Below, piece by piece: positions 26,099 through 40,254 of a stretch of DNA of 64,000 nt. The stretch is from contig JAURVB010014748.1 of assembly GCA_033002965.1 (NCBI GenBank), positions 1-64,000 of the forward strand, given 5' to 3'. The position numbers and the translations under genes were made by a program. Within the stretch, counting starts at the first letter, position 1, and each line of letters begins with the position of its first letter. The DNA comes from Piper betle (taxonomy: Eukaryota; Streptophyta; Magnoliopsida; Piperales; Piperaceae). The notes under the pieces are model-generated. The model was not told the DNA's origin, searched no databases, and was given only the letters and a program-made list of their open reading frames with translations.

Positions 26099-28119
26099 TC
26101 ATATCGATGCGAACAAAAGTCAAAACTGAATTGAAGTTTTAAAGTGACTCCATAGATAAAAATCAAGATAAAAAAAATTAAATGAGCCATGAAACTTTGA
26201 TGTCAATTTGATGGAGATTTGAGACTCAAATCAAACTCGGCCCACAAAGTGCAATTTGGCAATCCAAAATCTCTGAGATGGATATAAAAGAGATGGTCTA
26301 AAAGCCTAAATGAATATTAAATGCTGCATTGACATAGATGTTGCTTTAAAATCCTAAGTTACTACATGTAAAAACAATCTATATACTTTATATATACACT
26401 AATAACTTATATTGTCCTGTAGCATGTATATTGGGTATACTTAGCCTCTATAGCATATTCATACGGCAATCTGATCTCCACGCTCATGGCCTGAAAGCTG
26501 AATTGACTTGAACCGATTCGAGACTGACATGAATAGGGCAAAATAATAAGTAAAACCCTAATTCGAAGCTGAGGTTTTACAACTTTAATATTAATTGTTA
26601 GATTACAAAGATAGTTTAATGATGAGGGAATTTTTACCCATATTAAAAAACTGGAATGATTTAAATGAGTAGTCAGATTTAAAAGCCTTTGATATTTATA
26701 TATCAGCAACAACAATTGATACTAAGTTTCCTCATTTTTTATTTATCAAACCCAACCTTCATTTATGTCAAGTATTTTAGTAATTTATTTTACCTCCATT
26801 TTTGATAATTTTAAAAGATATCTTCCATTTTTTAGAAAAAAGGTTGCGATTAAAATTTTTTTATACATAGTCATGTTAATTTGAGATATTTTGATTATAA
26901 AAGTTAAATTTTTTGAAAAATTATGAAAAATAATAGTATTAATAAATATGAATCAAACAAGTTTAAAGCTGACCACAATTGAAATCAACTTGAATGTTAA
27001 TTAATTTGAATCAAACTTGAAAAATCAACTTGAATGTTAATTAATTTAAATCAAACTTGAAGGCAAATAAGCTAAAGACTCGGCTCCACTCGCTTGATGA
27101 ATGACCCTTTTCATGGTAGGCCATAATTGTATGTATCTGTGGATGTTTAATTAAATTATTATTATAAAATAGCATTGTATAATGACAATTTTAAATTAAA
27201 AAATGTACGATTAAATATTTTTTAATTGAAGGATATTTTTTAGTATTATAAGATTGTAAAAAAATCAATAATAATTACCAGCAAAGCGGAAAGTCTATGT
27301 AATTGCAAATAACGATCTAGGTTAACATTTTGTTAAAATCACAAATTAAAATGATCGACACAAATTATGTATTTTAAAACTTTTTAAAAAAATTATTTTA
27401 ATGTCGACCACAGCTAACATCTAGTACATATGGCCATCAGGGAGTTGGATCCACTCGAAACCTACCTCTTGTAGCCACCCACATTTAGGAAGCTCTTGAT
27501 AGGCTTGTTTGTTTTAAATAACTTTTTATGAGAATAATTAGTATCGACTAAATCTATCTACATTTGGTGCTGACTTTAATATTAGCCATTGGATTGCATT
27601 GACACTTTGATGATGAAAGTATTTTTATTTATATTAGAGAAATACTAAAGGCTTATGATTTAAATGAGTGGCTAAATTTGAAAGCTCATAAAATTTTTAT
27701 ATCAGCACCAACAACCGATACTAAGCTTCTTCTTTTTTATTTCTCTAACCCAACCTTCGTTTATGTCAATGCATTTAAGACAATTCAAATCCATTCAAAT
27801 ATTTTAGCCATTATTTTACTACCATTTTGATAAATTTAAAAGATATCTTCCATTTGTTAGAAAAAAAGCACTTGATTAAAATTTTTTTATACATAGTCAT
27901 GTTAATTTGAGATATTTTGATTATAAAAGTTAAGTTTCATAATGAATTATAAGAAAGAAGAGTATTAGTAAATATTAATCAAACAAACTTAAAGTTGATC
28001 ATAATTAAAATTAACTTTAATAATAATTAATTTGAATCAAACTTGAAGGCAAACATGTTGAAGCTAACAGGACTGGGCTCGACTTGCTTAATAAATGACC
28101 TTTTTCATAGTAGGCCATA

Positions 28120-28120
<1 letters not shown>
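22900..28120. repeat. Tandem duplication (~1-kb unit), first unit split by a solo LTR
   Basis: Unit 1 is about 22900-23288 plus 26582-27134; unit 2 is about 27135-28120. Matching landmarks are TAATTACCA near 23030 and 27280, GATCTAGGTTAACATT or close variants, and TTAAATGAGT followed by a TATATCAGCA-type phrase near 26690 and 27705. Both units end in TAGGCCATAA near 27120 and 28110. Unit 2 keeps the uninterrupted site GACTTTAATATTA near 27572, exactly where unit 1 carries the LTR insertion. No gene is seen in either unit. Confidence 0.75.
23289..26581. mobile_element. Solo LTR, family 1, inverted copy (3.3 kb), TSD ACTTT
   Basis: Starts TGTAATACC and ends GAGGTTTTACA, so it is the reverse complement of the 4148-7165 LTR in end sequence and landmarks. 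It is flanked by ACTTT at 23284-23288 and 26582-26586, a perfect 5-bp duplication. The interior is inflated by an A/T-rich AATAAATA low-complexity tract (about 24480-25140). No gag-pol is present. Long frames near 25264-26048 lie in the GC-richer part of the LTR and are not genes. Confidence 0.85.
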
Positions 28121-29446
<1,326 letters not shown>

Positions 29447-30346
29447 GCGGGGTGTCTGCTGGATCGGCAACGGATATGGGGTTTTGGTCGTATTGGCAAT
29501 TGAAGTTAGGGCTCTATGTTTCTGTTGTTTGTAGTAGGTGGGATTTGGACCTGTGAATCATACTCTGATTTACTCGGTCCCTGTCTATGGATTATCGTAG
29601 GTGTAAATGTCTTGGGTGCTTGTCGAAATTAAAATTGCGCTTAATGACTCTGCTAACGTTTGTGTGCGCACGTTGGCTAATCTTCGTGGAAGCCTCGTGA
29701 GTAAACACGGGTTGTTTCCAAAGAAATACTAATTGTTGTCTAATCTCGCATCGTTCGTGTTTCCCACCTTTTGTTTTTTTCAAAGTAACTTAGGCGAAGC
29801 ACGCTTTTTTCTGAAGTAACAATCCAATTTTTTCTTTTTTCGGGGGTGGTTACCTTCTTACTCTTTACCTGTAGACTACGTGCTGTGGGTTTTACGTGAG
29901 GGATTTTCAACGGGTTTTAAATTCGAATTTAAAAAAATTAAATAATTTAAGTATATTCAAATTTAATTATATAAAAAATATTTAAATCGAATTTTAAGTT
30001 TATGTGTAAAATTTATTCGATCTTAAATTAAGTTTAAATAAATTATAAATTATTCGAATTAAATATAAATATAAATTAAATTCGACTTTCCTAAAATTAA
30101 CACCCGTCGTTACACGCAGCCAATTTGAAGTTTGAAAATGGTTTGATCCGGGTCAATCGTTTTGCCCCTACTTTGCCACTTCATCGAAGTTGAAGCTTAA
30201 AGTTACCGCCTGCTACTCTCCCCCGCCGACAGGGCAGACCAGCCATCATGGAGATTCAGCTTTCCGATGGCGAAGATCTATCATTCCATCGCCGGCGACA
30301 AAGCTCAAACAAGGGATGAGCAGAAAAGATGGGAAGTTGAACTAAC
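29447..30346. other. H4 3' flank and AT-rich spacer
   Basis: The first 150-200 bases are probably the H4 3' untranslated region; plant H4 mRNAs are polyadenylated. The AT-rich part (29930-30090) holds nothing. I looked here for the missing second exon of the neighbouring expansin-like gene and did not find it. Confidence 0.5.
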
Positions 30347-30777
30347 CTGCGGTACTGGACAGGCATGTTTCCTGCCTTCCACTGGGCGATCTTCTCAAAA
30401 GCGGCAATTGGCATGACGAAGTGACGGTTGGGATGGTTGCAGTGGCCGCCGGCGTCGCCTGGAAGGCCATAGTTGGAGGCACAGTAGTTGGTGGCCGTGA
30501 CAATGATAGATGTCCCGGGTATGCATCACCGGAGGTCCTCCACGCACCGGATCTCGAAGCATGCCCCGCAGACAGCACCCCGCTCGAACAGCGCCCCGCT
30601 CAGCGCAGCTGTTGCCATGCCGTACCCGGCCTTCACGAGGTCGCCGTAGCCGCACGCTCCGCCGACAGGGTCGCCGGGCTCCACCGCCGCGTAGAACGTC
30701 GCCCTCCCCGGCCTCCACTCGGTGAGCGGCGAGTAGGCGACGGCGGCGGCGAGGTGGAGAAGGAGGAGGAGCGGCAT
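30347..30777 (-). pseudogene. Alpha-expansin-like gene, nonsense-mutated and 3'-truncated
   Basis: The minus strand from 30777 encodes a hydrophobic leader (MPLLLLLHLAAAVAYSP) then the expansin domain 1 signature: ATFYAAVEPGDPVGGACGYG, YGMATAALSGALFERG, CGACFEIRC, and after a break CIPGTSIIVTATNYC, GGHCNHPNRHF, MPIAAFEKIAQWKAGNMPVQYR. The break is an in-frame TGA at 30528-30526, exactly where the family has Trp before Cys. The frame stays open to a splice-like donor at 30347 (AG|GTTAG), the usual position of an expansin intron, but no exon for the C-terminal wall-binding domain follows. HFV replaces HFD; some EXPA13-like proteins also lack the Asp, so this alone is not proof of decay. Expansins loosen cell walls; this copy should not. 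Confidence 0.85.
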
Positions 30778-31135
30778 TATGGTAAATAGCAGTGTGGCTT
30801 TGTGGAGAGTGTAGGAGGCGATGGTCGAAATCGGGAAAGGGACAAAAGGGGGAAGATGTTTAAGGTAGTCGCATTGGTTATGGGCCCGATGGGCTTGGAG
30901 TGTAGGCCCAATTCCTATAAAAGACGGTAACGAGCTATGTAGTGTCGATGGAATGGATTTATGGAAGTCTGAAGAGAGTTATACTTGCCCCCTCCACAGT
31001 AGCACATTTGTTTGCGTTGGATATCATCATATAAATTTTAACAATTAGCTTTAGAAAAAGAAACTCAATCATCAAAGTTTAAAATAAACACACCCAAATT
31101 TTATAAAATTTGGTCGAGTATACTACTCACAGTAA

Positions 31136-31186
<51 letters not shown>

Positions 31187-32114
31187 TTGTTTGCGTGTGC
31201 GATGCACACACGATTTTATATGATATTCAAGTACTTATTATTTTTATATTTGATTATGATAAAGTGATTTTGAATTTAATGTAAATTTAAATAAATTAAA
31301 TTATAGTACATTTGATTAATAATTTTTCTATAAAGTTTATCTATAATATTTATTTGTATTATATTATATGTTTATTTTTATAGTCTTATCGATTATCCTC
31401 TGGAGATTTTTTTCTGTCAGATATATAAAGACTTTTTTTTGTATTATTTCATCAACAATCGATCAATTGGGTAGATATGTAAAAGAAATGATTTTCTCCC
31501 CATCAGTTGGACAAGTGAGAAAGAAATATTGTGATATTTTAATACTTACACCATTTTCAAATTGCTGGTTTTTTACATATCATGATTGAGTGATCTTGAA
31601 GCAAATGAATAAGCCTTTAACACAAAGATGAAAAAGAAAATACCTACGTGACATGGTCTACTTTGCTTGCATGGGGGATAGCTTGATGAGGATATAATAG
31701 TATTCTTCTCCCTCTACCAACTTCTAAAATTCTGATTTTCTTCCTCATTTCCCATAAATGGATATATCCTATTAATTATAAACCATGTATGACTTCACTT
31801 CTTCCATATTTTTTCCATGACTCATTCCTTAAAATCTTTCAAACTCCTCCTAACATGGCTCCCTCCAAAATAATAGAGTCGGGCTTTGAACTTATGGTTG
31901 GGCCTTAGATATGTAGTGAACTTTGAATGGGCTTCTGGGCCTAGTAATCATGTCATAAATCCATATGGGCTATTAGTGAGGTCTAGTAGGTACAATGTAC
32001 GGATCTGGTTGCACATCCAACCCCATCGTGGACATTAAAGTCCCACTCTGTTATTAAAATTTAAGGTGTACTATTGTTGCGGTGTTGCTTTTGTCGAGGT
32101 ACAAATGAGAAATT
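30778..32114. other. Intergenic DNA
   Basis: Contains the presumed promoter side of the expansin relic, a long (AT)n run and AT-rich DNA. No gene or transposon ends were found before the segmental duplication begins near 32115. Confidence 0.5.
31138..31181. repeat. (TA)n microsatellite
   Basis: About 22 perfect TA units. Similar runs occur near 26065-26093, 34005-34047, 38539-38580 and 50866-50906. Confidence 0.9.
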
Positions 32115-32699
32115 TAATTAAAATCGTGCTCTCATTAAAAATAAGACGTTTAATTAATCAAAATACAATAAAAATAAATCTAATTATTTTATACTTTATC
32201 TTTTCATTTAATTAGAATCCATCTTTTAAAATCAAAATCTATCTATAAAGTATAATATATGAGAAAGCTAGCTCGGCATGCAGGCACAAAACCGGGCGGA
32301 AGGTATATTTTACATGTTTCTCGTGCCATTTTACCAACGCTTTCTTACCATTCAGATCATTAGCAACATGAATGGTGACACTGCTACCCGTGAAAAATCA
32401 AGTGTCGATTATCATCGATCAACAAAATCATAATCTTAATCTTTAATCGTTTTCCTAGCAGTACCCTTTTGAAGGATTTTTGATTCATAAAAAGTAATTC
32501 TTACCTCATTTGATACATCTCTTACCAAATGTGTATGTATGAAAGTCTATTTTGATTAGTGGCTAACCGCCTTACTTTTTTAATACTATACCAAAAGAAA
32601 ATTCTCCTCGGTCTACCATGTATCACGCACTTCAAATAACCAGACAAAAGGCCCCTCGATACGCGACCAGGGGCATATTTAAAAGTTATTAATAATATA

Positions 32700-33090
32700 T
32701 AAAATTAAATTCTAAAAAAATTGTACTAGAAGAGGAATTTTTTCAATATTATCAAACAGGGGAAAATAGGCCTAATTACTAGAAAAGAATATTGTCTAAA
32801 ATATCTCTCTTAAAAAATTAAAATAAACTAAAAGAACATGAAAAAGAATAAAAAATAACTTTTTTTTGAAGGAGCCGCCATCCTATCCAAGCTTGGGGGT
32901 GACCTAATTTGGCTGCACTAGGCTTGGGGTGGCGGTGGCCAGGTTGTTGACGCCACTATTGCGGGTGGTCATTTCAAAATTTTTCTTAAAAAATATTATT
33001 TAGATGGTAGTTTTATCTTTATAAAAAAGATTTCCTTTTTTCTGCCACTCGATAATAACAAACCTCCTTTTTCTAGTAAAAAACTCTTTT
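32700..33090. mobile_element. Small TIR element with decayed ends (pair of 51955-52235)
   Basis: Outer parts look inverted: AATAGGCCTAATTACTAGAAAAG near 32766 mirrors TTTTTCTAGTAA near 33067, which is clearer in the copy at 51955-52235 (TACTAATCACTAGAAAAG against CTTTTTCTAGTAATTAGT). The middle is a GC-richer tract of TGGCC/GGCCACC words. The element belongs to the same loose family as 36835-38107. Boundaries are approximate. Confidence 0.45.
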
Positions 33091-33730
33091 AAGAAATATG
33101 AGTAATTATTAATTTTAAACAAAAAATTAATAAATATTTAGTTTTAACATAAAATATCCCATTTTAGAAGACAAAGGTTATATGAAAACATTGAAAATAA
33201 TTTTTAGTTTATGTCAAAATAAGTAAAAGTTTTAATTATCAATAAGTAAATAATTTTGATTTGACTAAAATTTTAATATTTCAATGGAATTTATCATTTT
33301 TAAAATTTTTTAACTCGGATAGAATTATAAAATAACAATAAAAAATAAATAGAAATCATAAAATGTAAAAATCTTATACGGAAAACATGTAAAGACTTAA
33401 ATTATATATGTATTATTAAGTAACAATTTTCCATTCGAATAATATGATTCTAAATATATATAAGTAGAATATATACTATTTTTTTAACGATTTCTAAAAA
33501 TCAGGTAGCATTACACTTCAAAGTTTTCATATAGTAAATACTAATATTATAACATTAAAATTAAATAAATATTAATAGGCCCATAGAGTTATTATGAGAC
33601 TAGAATCAACAACAAGACAAGAAAGGCAGAAACATGATGAAAAGAACTTGATCAACTACTTTCATATAAAATGTTGAAGTAGAGGGCTCCTAATGTTGTA
33701 GTTAATTTTCACTTTACTTTTTAACTATCT

Positions 33731-33997
33731 TGTGACACCCCAATTTGGTTCACACGCAAATTAGACCAGAAATGTTACCAGCCATCGAACTGTTTGTTAA
33801 TCTGCTTAATTCGATCAAACCAATTTGGATCTATTCTCGATGTCTGAAGATGGTGATGCAAACATTCAATGCATGAATGATTTATTTAGATTCTAACATT
33901 GTTATAAATAAATGCTATGATATACAATCCATATTCAAAAACAATATAAACTCATTAAAAGTTTTTAATTTTTAAAATGCAACATGGACCAGCCTTT

Positions 33998-34048
<51 letters not shown>

Positions 34049-36445
34049 TGTAAAAACGTAAAATAGTGCTCAAAACATTGTACTTTCACACAACATTCAC
34101 ATTATTTTTCATTTCCTGAGTTGTGTCTTGACCCCATTAGCTCATCATATTCCATTCTATGCATAATAATCAACATTCACATATCATATCATATCATAAT
34201 TTTTATGTAATAATTCCTGCAATCACCATCATATCATCACTCATAATAAAATGCATAGCAGATTATCACAACACATTGTCATTTTATCTCGGCAGGTACA
34301 TGTGTGTAAGTTACATTGCTGCTCCTCCGCAGTCCCGATAGTGCTCAATCATTTAGGTTTTCACATACATATATAATATAAAAAAGTCAGCAACGAGTGT
34401 TACTGGTTCAAAAATAATTACATAATTAAACTGGCACATGAGAGCTGACTCTCAAGTTAAATGAAATTAATCATATACTTTTTCGTTAGAATCATTCATA
34501 ATGGCACTAATTAGGAGTCATCAACCTTGACTTGAGAATGACCCTTTTGGTTCGTCAGATGCCTTGATAGTTTCAAACTATCTCACGCTCAAAAAAATTA
34601 ATTATCTTAAAGCCCTCTACATCCTCCGTATAACTCTTGGCCCTGAGCACAGAGTCTGAGTATTCTCAAGCAGACACCTTCAATATCCTTTGAATCTACA
34701 AGTTTAGATATGTACTGCATTGCAATACTTGTAATCGTCTACACTTTTCCGGATTTGAGAAATTTAAAATGTGAAGTTGTCATGATCCCTTGGGAATTGA
34801 ATGACCCGTTCACCAATCTAGATCCAACTTTGACTGGCACGTGCAATCACTTGCAGTGTGCGTGAGTCGACTTTTCCTTGTTTCACATCTTACTAGAAAA
34901 CCGAGAAAATTATACATACATAAATCTGGGTAGGGATTATAATACAGTAGGCCTGAAGGAATTATGATCTGGATCTGAGTTTTCTAAAATAAACTTGAAA
35001 GATTTCATCTTCGAGGGTTATTAATTTGAAAATTCATACCACTAAATGGCCCGTGTGGAGTGGGATATGATAAATCTGCCACTTGACAAATCCGCTTACC
35101 TGTTAAATTAAATCACGATAGAGTGAGAAGGTCAAATAAAAAATGAGTTCTAAACGGACTTGGTAGAAGCTCCAATCATGTCCACGCGCCTAGGCGGCGA
35201 ACTCCTACTTCGTACTTACCTATCAAATTTAAGAGCTTCCGCCTACTATCTAAATTACGTATTCACACATCCTAACTAACATACTCATATCAAGCATTCA
35301 CATCGATTCACATCATGATTTCCTAATTTACATTGCAGTTAATTAACAATTCATACTTAATTTATTTAATCAGTTAATTAGCATTTATTTCATATCATTC
35401 GAATCAAGCAAATTTATTTTTATTTACAATAAATAATATTTTACTATGTTAATCAATCAAATCCTAGTATGTTGTGCTAATAATTATTAATTTAAAATAA
35501 TTAGGTCATAGTTAATTATACCTCGTGTCGTCGGCGATCATGATGACTAGGGTTTGCCGTGCAATTCAGATATCGAATTTGGCACCCAACAATGTCTAAA
35601 GTTCGATTGGGTTTGGTTGGATGAATTCGACAAAAATCTTGCGAATTCTAGCAAATTCGGTTTCCTAGCGGCTTCCAGCGACTTTTCTAGCGAGGTGGTC
35701 AAGGCTTTGGGTCAACACCGGCATGGCGAGCTCGACATGACTACGGTGATGGAGAGGATGACGGTGGCGGCGATGGTTGCCGGCGACAGTGGCGGCATTG
35801 GTTGCCGGCGACGTCACCCGTGGTTGTTGGGGTCAGTGACGCCCAATTGAGATCGCCGATCGGCCTTGGACCAGCTTCAGCAGAGTGCAGTAGGGGGGGC
35901 CTGACGGAGGTTTGATAGAGCTTGGTGGTGGTGCTGCAACCGGAGGTGGCATCGGCAGCTGCGTCGGGGTGACGATCGGGATGAGGGAAGGGAAAACGTC
36001 AGGGTGAAGGGTTGGGTGGCGAATTCGCAATTATAAATTTACTTGACTCCAACTAAAATAAAAAATAATAACTAGCTCCTAATAAATTTTAAAAGAAATC
36101 AAGAAAATTATGAAAAAAATACCATAAAATATAATTCACTCCATAACATTGAAATGAAATGTTTTATAACTAATAATCCACCATCCGAATGTGTTATTTG
36201 ACCCAAAAATAATTGTATGATTAAATACATAAAAAAAAAACACACTATCATATATTCTCATAACTCATTTCTCAATATTTTTCTGACATTATCATTATAT
36301 GATCTGATATACTTGAACCTCATCGCTCACAACGCATGGCCAGCCTCGGCTTAGCACACGTGTCATGAAACTCACTCGACTTAAACTGACGGTTGAACCG
36401 ATTGATTACTAATATAAAACTCTGACTTGAGTTACGAGTTTTATA
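33731..36445. mobile_element. Solo LTR, family 1, inverted copy (2.7 kb)
   Basis: Begins TGTGACACCCC and ends CGAGTTTTATA, the inverted form of the family 1 LTR. Interior landmarks are shared, for example GCGCCTAGGCGGCGA near 35187 and CGAGGGTTATTAAT near 35013. The GC-richer tract at 35550-36020 is the reverse of the C-rich core. I see no convincing 5-bp target duplication (TATCT against TTTCC), so one end may have decayed. No retroviral genes are inside. Confidence 0.75.
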
Positions 36446-36834
36446 TTTCCTATTATTTCTTAAAGGTCTATGTGATACGCCTAATTTTCTAAATGATGTA
36501 AGTTAATCTCTTTTTCTTAATAAATTTAGACTTTAACCAAGAATTTTATTTCAAATATAGAACTTAAATTCCACTCATTGCAGAAGTTTTTTTTCATAAT
36601 TTTTAACTTAAATAGGAGTCTTATTCTAAGTATGACATTATAAATATGAATTTCTAATTTCATAGTAAATCTTATTTTAAATACAACATCGTGGATTAAT
36701 ATAAATTAAGTAATATTTTATTTTATTTTAAGTAATTCTGAGTAATTTCTATTTCAGCAAAGTGCATTTCTTATTATAATATTGTATAAAGAGCGTTTTA
36801 CTAGAAAAAGAGAATATTTTGTTGATATAACTAA

Positions 36835-38107
36835 GTTGCGGGAAAATCAGGCCTAGTTAACAAAAATGAGAATTTTCTTTATAGTGACAAAACTACCACT
36901 GGGTTGGTTATAATAAAATAGAAACAAGTAAAAAAACCAACCGACAATTACTACAAATTTTTTTTTTGAACGATGGTGGACTGCCATTGGGTGGCCACAT
37001 ATCCCGGTCGCCCACGACCTCAAGGCGGCCAGATTTGGAAACCCTAGCCAAGGTCTAGCTACCCTAATTCAAGGTGGTCTAGGTCTGGCCATCATAAGCT
37101 AAGGTGGCCTCGACCAAGGGCGGCTAAGTTTGACCACCTTCATTGAGGGCTGCCGCCCAAGGTCAAGGGGCAGGCAGGTCTACCTACTCAGACATGCCCA
37201 AGACCAAGGGATGGCTATATCTAGGTGATCTAAGGCCTTGGGGCGGTGAGGTTTAGATTAGTTTAATCCCGGGTTGCATAAATTGCCTATTCCGAATTGG
37301 AATCGGCCGATTCTACTCGGATAGGAGGAAAACCGATTCAAAAAACCCATTGAATCGGTTTTCATCTGAAGCGGTCCGTGAATCGGCCGATTCGGAATCG
37401 GCCCAAATCGGCCGATTCTGGGCCCAGGGGGCAGGGCGCGGCGGGGTGGGGCGGCGGCGGGGAAGGACAGGGCGGGGCGGGGCGGGTTTGGGGGGAGGGG
37501 GCTGGTCTGGGGAGGAGGGGGTGCCCGGCACCGGTGGTGGCGACGGGGAAGGAGGGCGAATGCGGGGAGAAAGGGCGAGGGAAAGAAATAATACTTAGTG
37601 GCAATCTCGTAATTAAAACTTGACTCGTGTTCGACTCAAGTCGAAAATAATAATTAACTCTAAATAATTCAAAAAAAATCTAAAAAAAATTTAAAAATAT
37701 CATAAAATATAATACACACAATAATATCAAAATGACATCATTATCTAATTTTTATATATTTATGTTATGAGTTGTCAAATTATTATAAATGACCGATTTA
37801 GACCTATTCAGACCGATTCAATTGAACTGATTCCTGTCCGATTTAGATTGATTCCGATTCCAAATCTAATTTCCTTTGAAACCGATTTCGATTTCGATTT
37901 ATGCAACCATGGTTTAATTTGGCTGCTCGAGGCCAAGGGGCTATTGGATTTGGGTGCTACCTTTGGCTAAGGGCAACTGGCCGCCATTGTATAAGTTTTT
38001 TAAAAAAAAATTTCATAAAATTGTGTTGAATTGATTTATTTGAGAGCATTTTAGACAATTCACATTTTCACCTTTTTTGGTAATTATGCCTGATTTTTCC
38101 ACCATCC
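36835..38107. mobile_element. TIR element with TGGCC-rich core, split by a GC-cored transposon
   Basis: The left end GGGAAAATCAGGCCTAGTTA near 36840 is mirrored at 38076-38105 by TAATTATGCCTGATTTTTCC, giving inverted ends; the inversion seems to continue outwards into TTTTACTAGAAAAAG and its partner near 38145. The core (36980-37260) is a degenerate series of AAGGTGGCC/GGTCTGGCC words. A GC-cored element sits inside at 37269-37911. The paralogue (about 54770-58195) lacks that insert and has a solo LTR instead. No transposase is seen. Confidence 0.55.
37269..37911 (+). mobile_element. GC-cored non-autonomous TIR transposon, copy 2 (643 bp)
   Basis: Ends are CCGGGTTGCATAAAT and, inverted, CATGGTTGCATAAAT. 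Flanks are GTTTAATC (37261-37268) and GTTTAATT (37912-37919). The paralogous block at about 57990 reads GTCTAATCTGGTTGCC without any insert, an empty site that confirms the boundaries. The core at 37430-37570 is almost pure G with GC. It shares its layout with copies 1, 3 and 4. Confidence 0.85.
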
Positions 38108-38532
38108 AATAATATCAAAAAATTTTCTCCCCTTTATGGTAAAAAACACTTTCATAAATTTATATAATTTCAATGGAAGTCTTATTCTAATTAAGAAAGA
38201 CTATTTATGTCAATATAAATTAATTAATCATTTGATTAATTGATTAAATTAATATGGGTTTTCAAATTAATAAATTTTTAATAAATTTCAATATATATAT
38301 ATATACTTTTTCTTCATCTAGAATATTAAGTTCCTTAATTTTCTTTCTTAATTTATATTAATTCTTATTATGTCTAAATTGACCACAATCCCAACATATT
38401 ATTAGTCTAGTTTTACTAATTTGAGGTTTATTTTATTTAAGTTTTTATTTATTACCCTTTTACCTTTATCTTTTATTTCTTTTTAATTATAGAATGTTTT
38501 CTTCTTTTAAAGAAAGGTTTTTTAAAAATTTT

Positions 38533-38538
<6 letters not shown>

Positions 38539-38580
<42 letters not shown>
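38539..38580. repeat. (TA)n microsatellite
   Basis: About 21 TA units just left of a TIR-like end (GGTGGTTAGAAAATCAGG near 38586). The copy B counterpart near 58368-58382 is much shorter, so the run has changed length since duplication. Confidence 0.85.
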
Positions 38581-38582
<2 letters not shown>

Positions 38583-39659
38583 CTAGGTGGTTAGAAAATC
38601 AGGCGTAGTTACAAAATAAGGGGAAGTACGAATTGTTTAAAATACCCTCGACTAAATAAAAAATATAAAAACTTTGCCCAACACTATAAAAAAATATTTT
38701 TAATTTTTATTTTGCCAAGTAGCAGCCGAACTGCCGTTTGGTGACTAGTTTTGGTTGGCCCTTGCCCTTGGGACGGCGTGACCTGGTCCCCCTCAGCTTC
38801 AGCTTCAGGGTGGCCATAGTTGGCTACCTAGGTCCGGTTGCCCTTGGGCTGAGTGGTTTGGCTGTCCTCAAACTTGAGACCGGGATGACTTGTGTTGTGG
38901 CCACCCAAGGGCGGCTGCCCTACTCCAACGAGGTCAAATCAAGTCACCCTGCCTTTGGTGGCTTGTGGCCACCCAAGGCTGTCAACCTCCCTGACTCCAT
39001 ACACACACACCCCGTACACAAATATAAATGAATCCGCGTAATTAAAATATGAAGTAATGACATAACTATTTTTAATTAATTTATCTTTTAAATCAAATTA
39101 CTTTTTAATAAATTTATTATAATTCAATTTTTTTATAATTTATTAATGTAAGTATCGATGTCATTAAACAATGTGCAGACAAAAATATAAATTAGTAAAA
39201 ATAATGTAAATGTACAATAAATTAATGAAAATAAATTAATTACAAAAAATAAAGTTGATGAAAAATTTTATCAAATATAATTTTATTAAAAAATAATTAA
39301 TAAAAAATGAGTTATTTAAACTATTGTTTAGAAAAAAATTACTCAACTTAAATGAACAAAAAAATATCGCCTACCTCTTTTCCTTGTCAAATCAACCAAG
39401 CCCCCCTCTCCCCAAAGAAAAAAGAAAAACGCCCGCCCTCTCTCCCCTACATGAAAAAAAAAGAACAAAAACACCAGAGACCTAATCCGCTAAAAAAAAA
39501 AAAAAAGAAAGAAAACATCGCCCACCCTCTACCTCGTTGAAAAAAAACCACCCATTAATCCAGATAAGGCCACACCTTTATAAAAAAAGTAGCTATCGCG
39601 ACCGGATCCGGCTACTGCAGGATGGACTTGACCAGGGGACGGCTAGGTCCAGTTAGCAA
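38583..39659. other. Repeat-derived spacer, no gene
   Basis: Starts with a TIR-like end similar to that at 36840, then a TGGCC-rich core (38715-39000), then AT-rich DNA and poly-A tracts (39350-39560). The 97-codon frame at 38738-39031 lies in the repetitive core and is not credible. Confidence 0.4.
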
Positions 39660-40254
39660 CATAGTTACAAAAATCGGAATTAAATGTTCAATCGGATATG
39701 AAGAGAGTTATTGAATCGGATCGATTTATTAAAAATTGAATAAGAATCCGTCAAAATTAATAGGTTATTAGTTATAAAATATTTTATTTTGATGTAATGG
39801 TGTTTATTTATTTTATAGTATTTTTCATATTTTTTAAATTATTTAAAATTAATTATTATTTTTTATTTAAGTCAACTTTTAATTACGAGAATGCCATCGA
39901 CCATTTCTTTTCCCTCGATTCTCTCTTCCCGATCACTAATGTACCACCCCTTCTTCACCCCTGTCGACGCCTCTACCAGCTGCCTTGCCGTCACCCAATT
40001 CCTCCATGCACACACCCCCCCCAATCGGCCTCGCCACCCAATTCTCCCCCTACCCCATCCCCCGTCACTCTCATGTATCAGTTCAAATCGGTCGATTTAC
40101 AAATCAGCTTAAAATCGGATAAAATCGGCTCAAATCGACCAATTTACGGGCTGATTTTTACTGTGACCGATTTGCATATTTTTGAAGCGGAATCTTTTTG
40201 AGCCGATTTAAATTGGTTGATTACACTCGAAATTAGTTGATTTTTACAACCATT
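39660..40254 (-). mobile_element. GC-cored non-autonomous TIR transposon, copy 4 (inverted)
   Basis: The ends CATAGTTACAAAAATCGG and, inverted, AATGGTTGTAAAAATC match the family. The conserved block appears in reverse (AAGTCAACTTTTAATTACGAG near 39870). The core is C-rich on this strand, meaning G-rich in the family orientation. Flanks GTTAGCAA and GTTAGTGG share only five of eight bases, so the target duplication is decayed or the edge is slightly off. Confidence 0.65.

Noticed and set aside
30400..30725. Plus-strand frames opposite the expansin relic
   Set aside because: Shadows of GC-rich minus-strand coding sequence.
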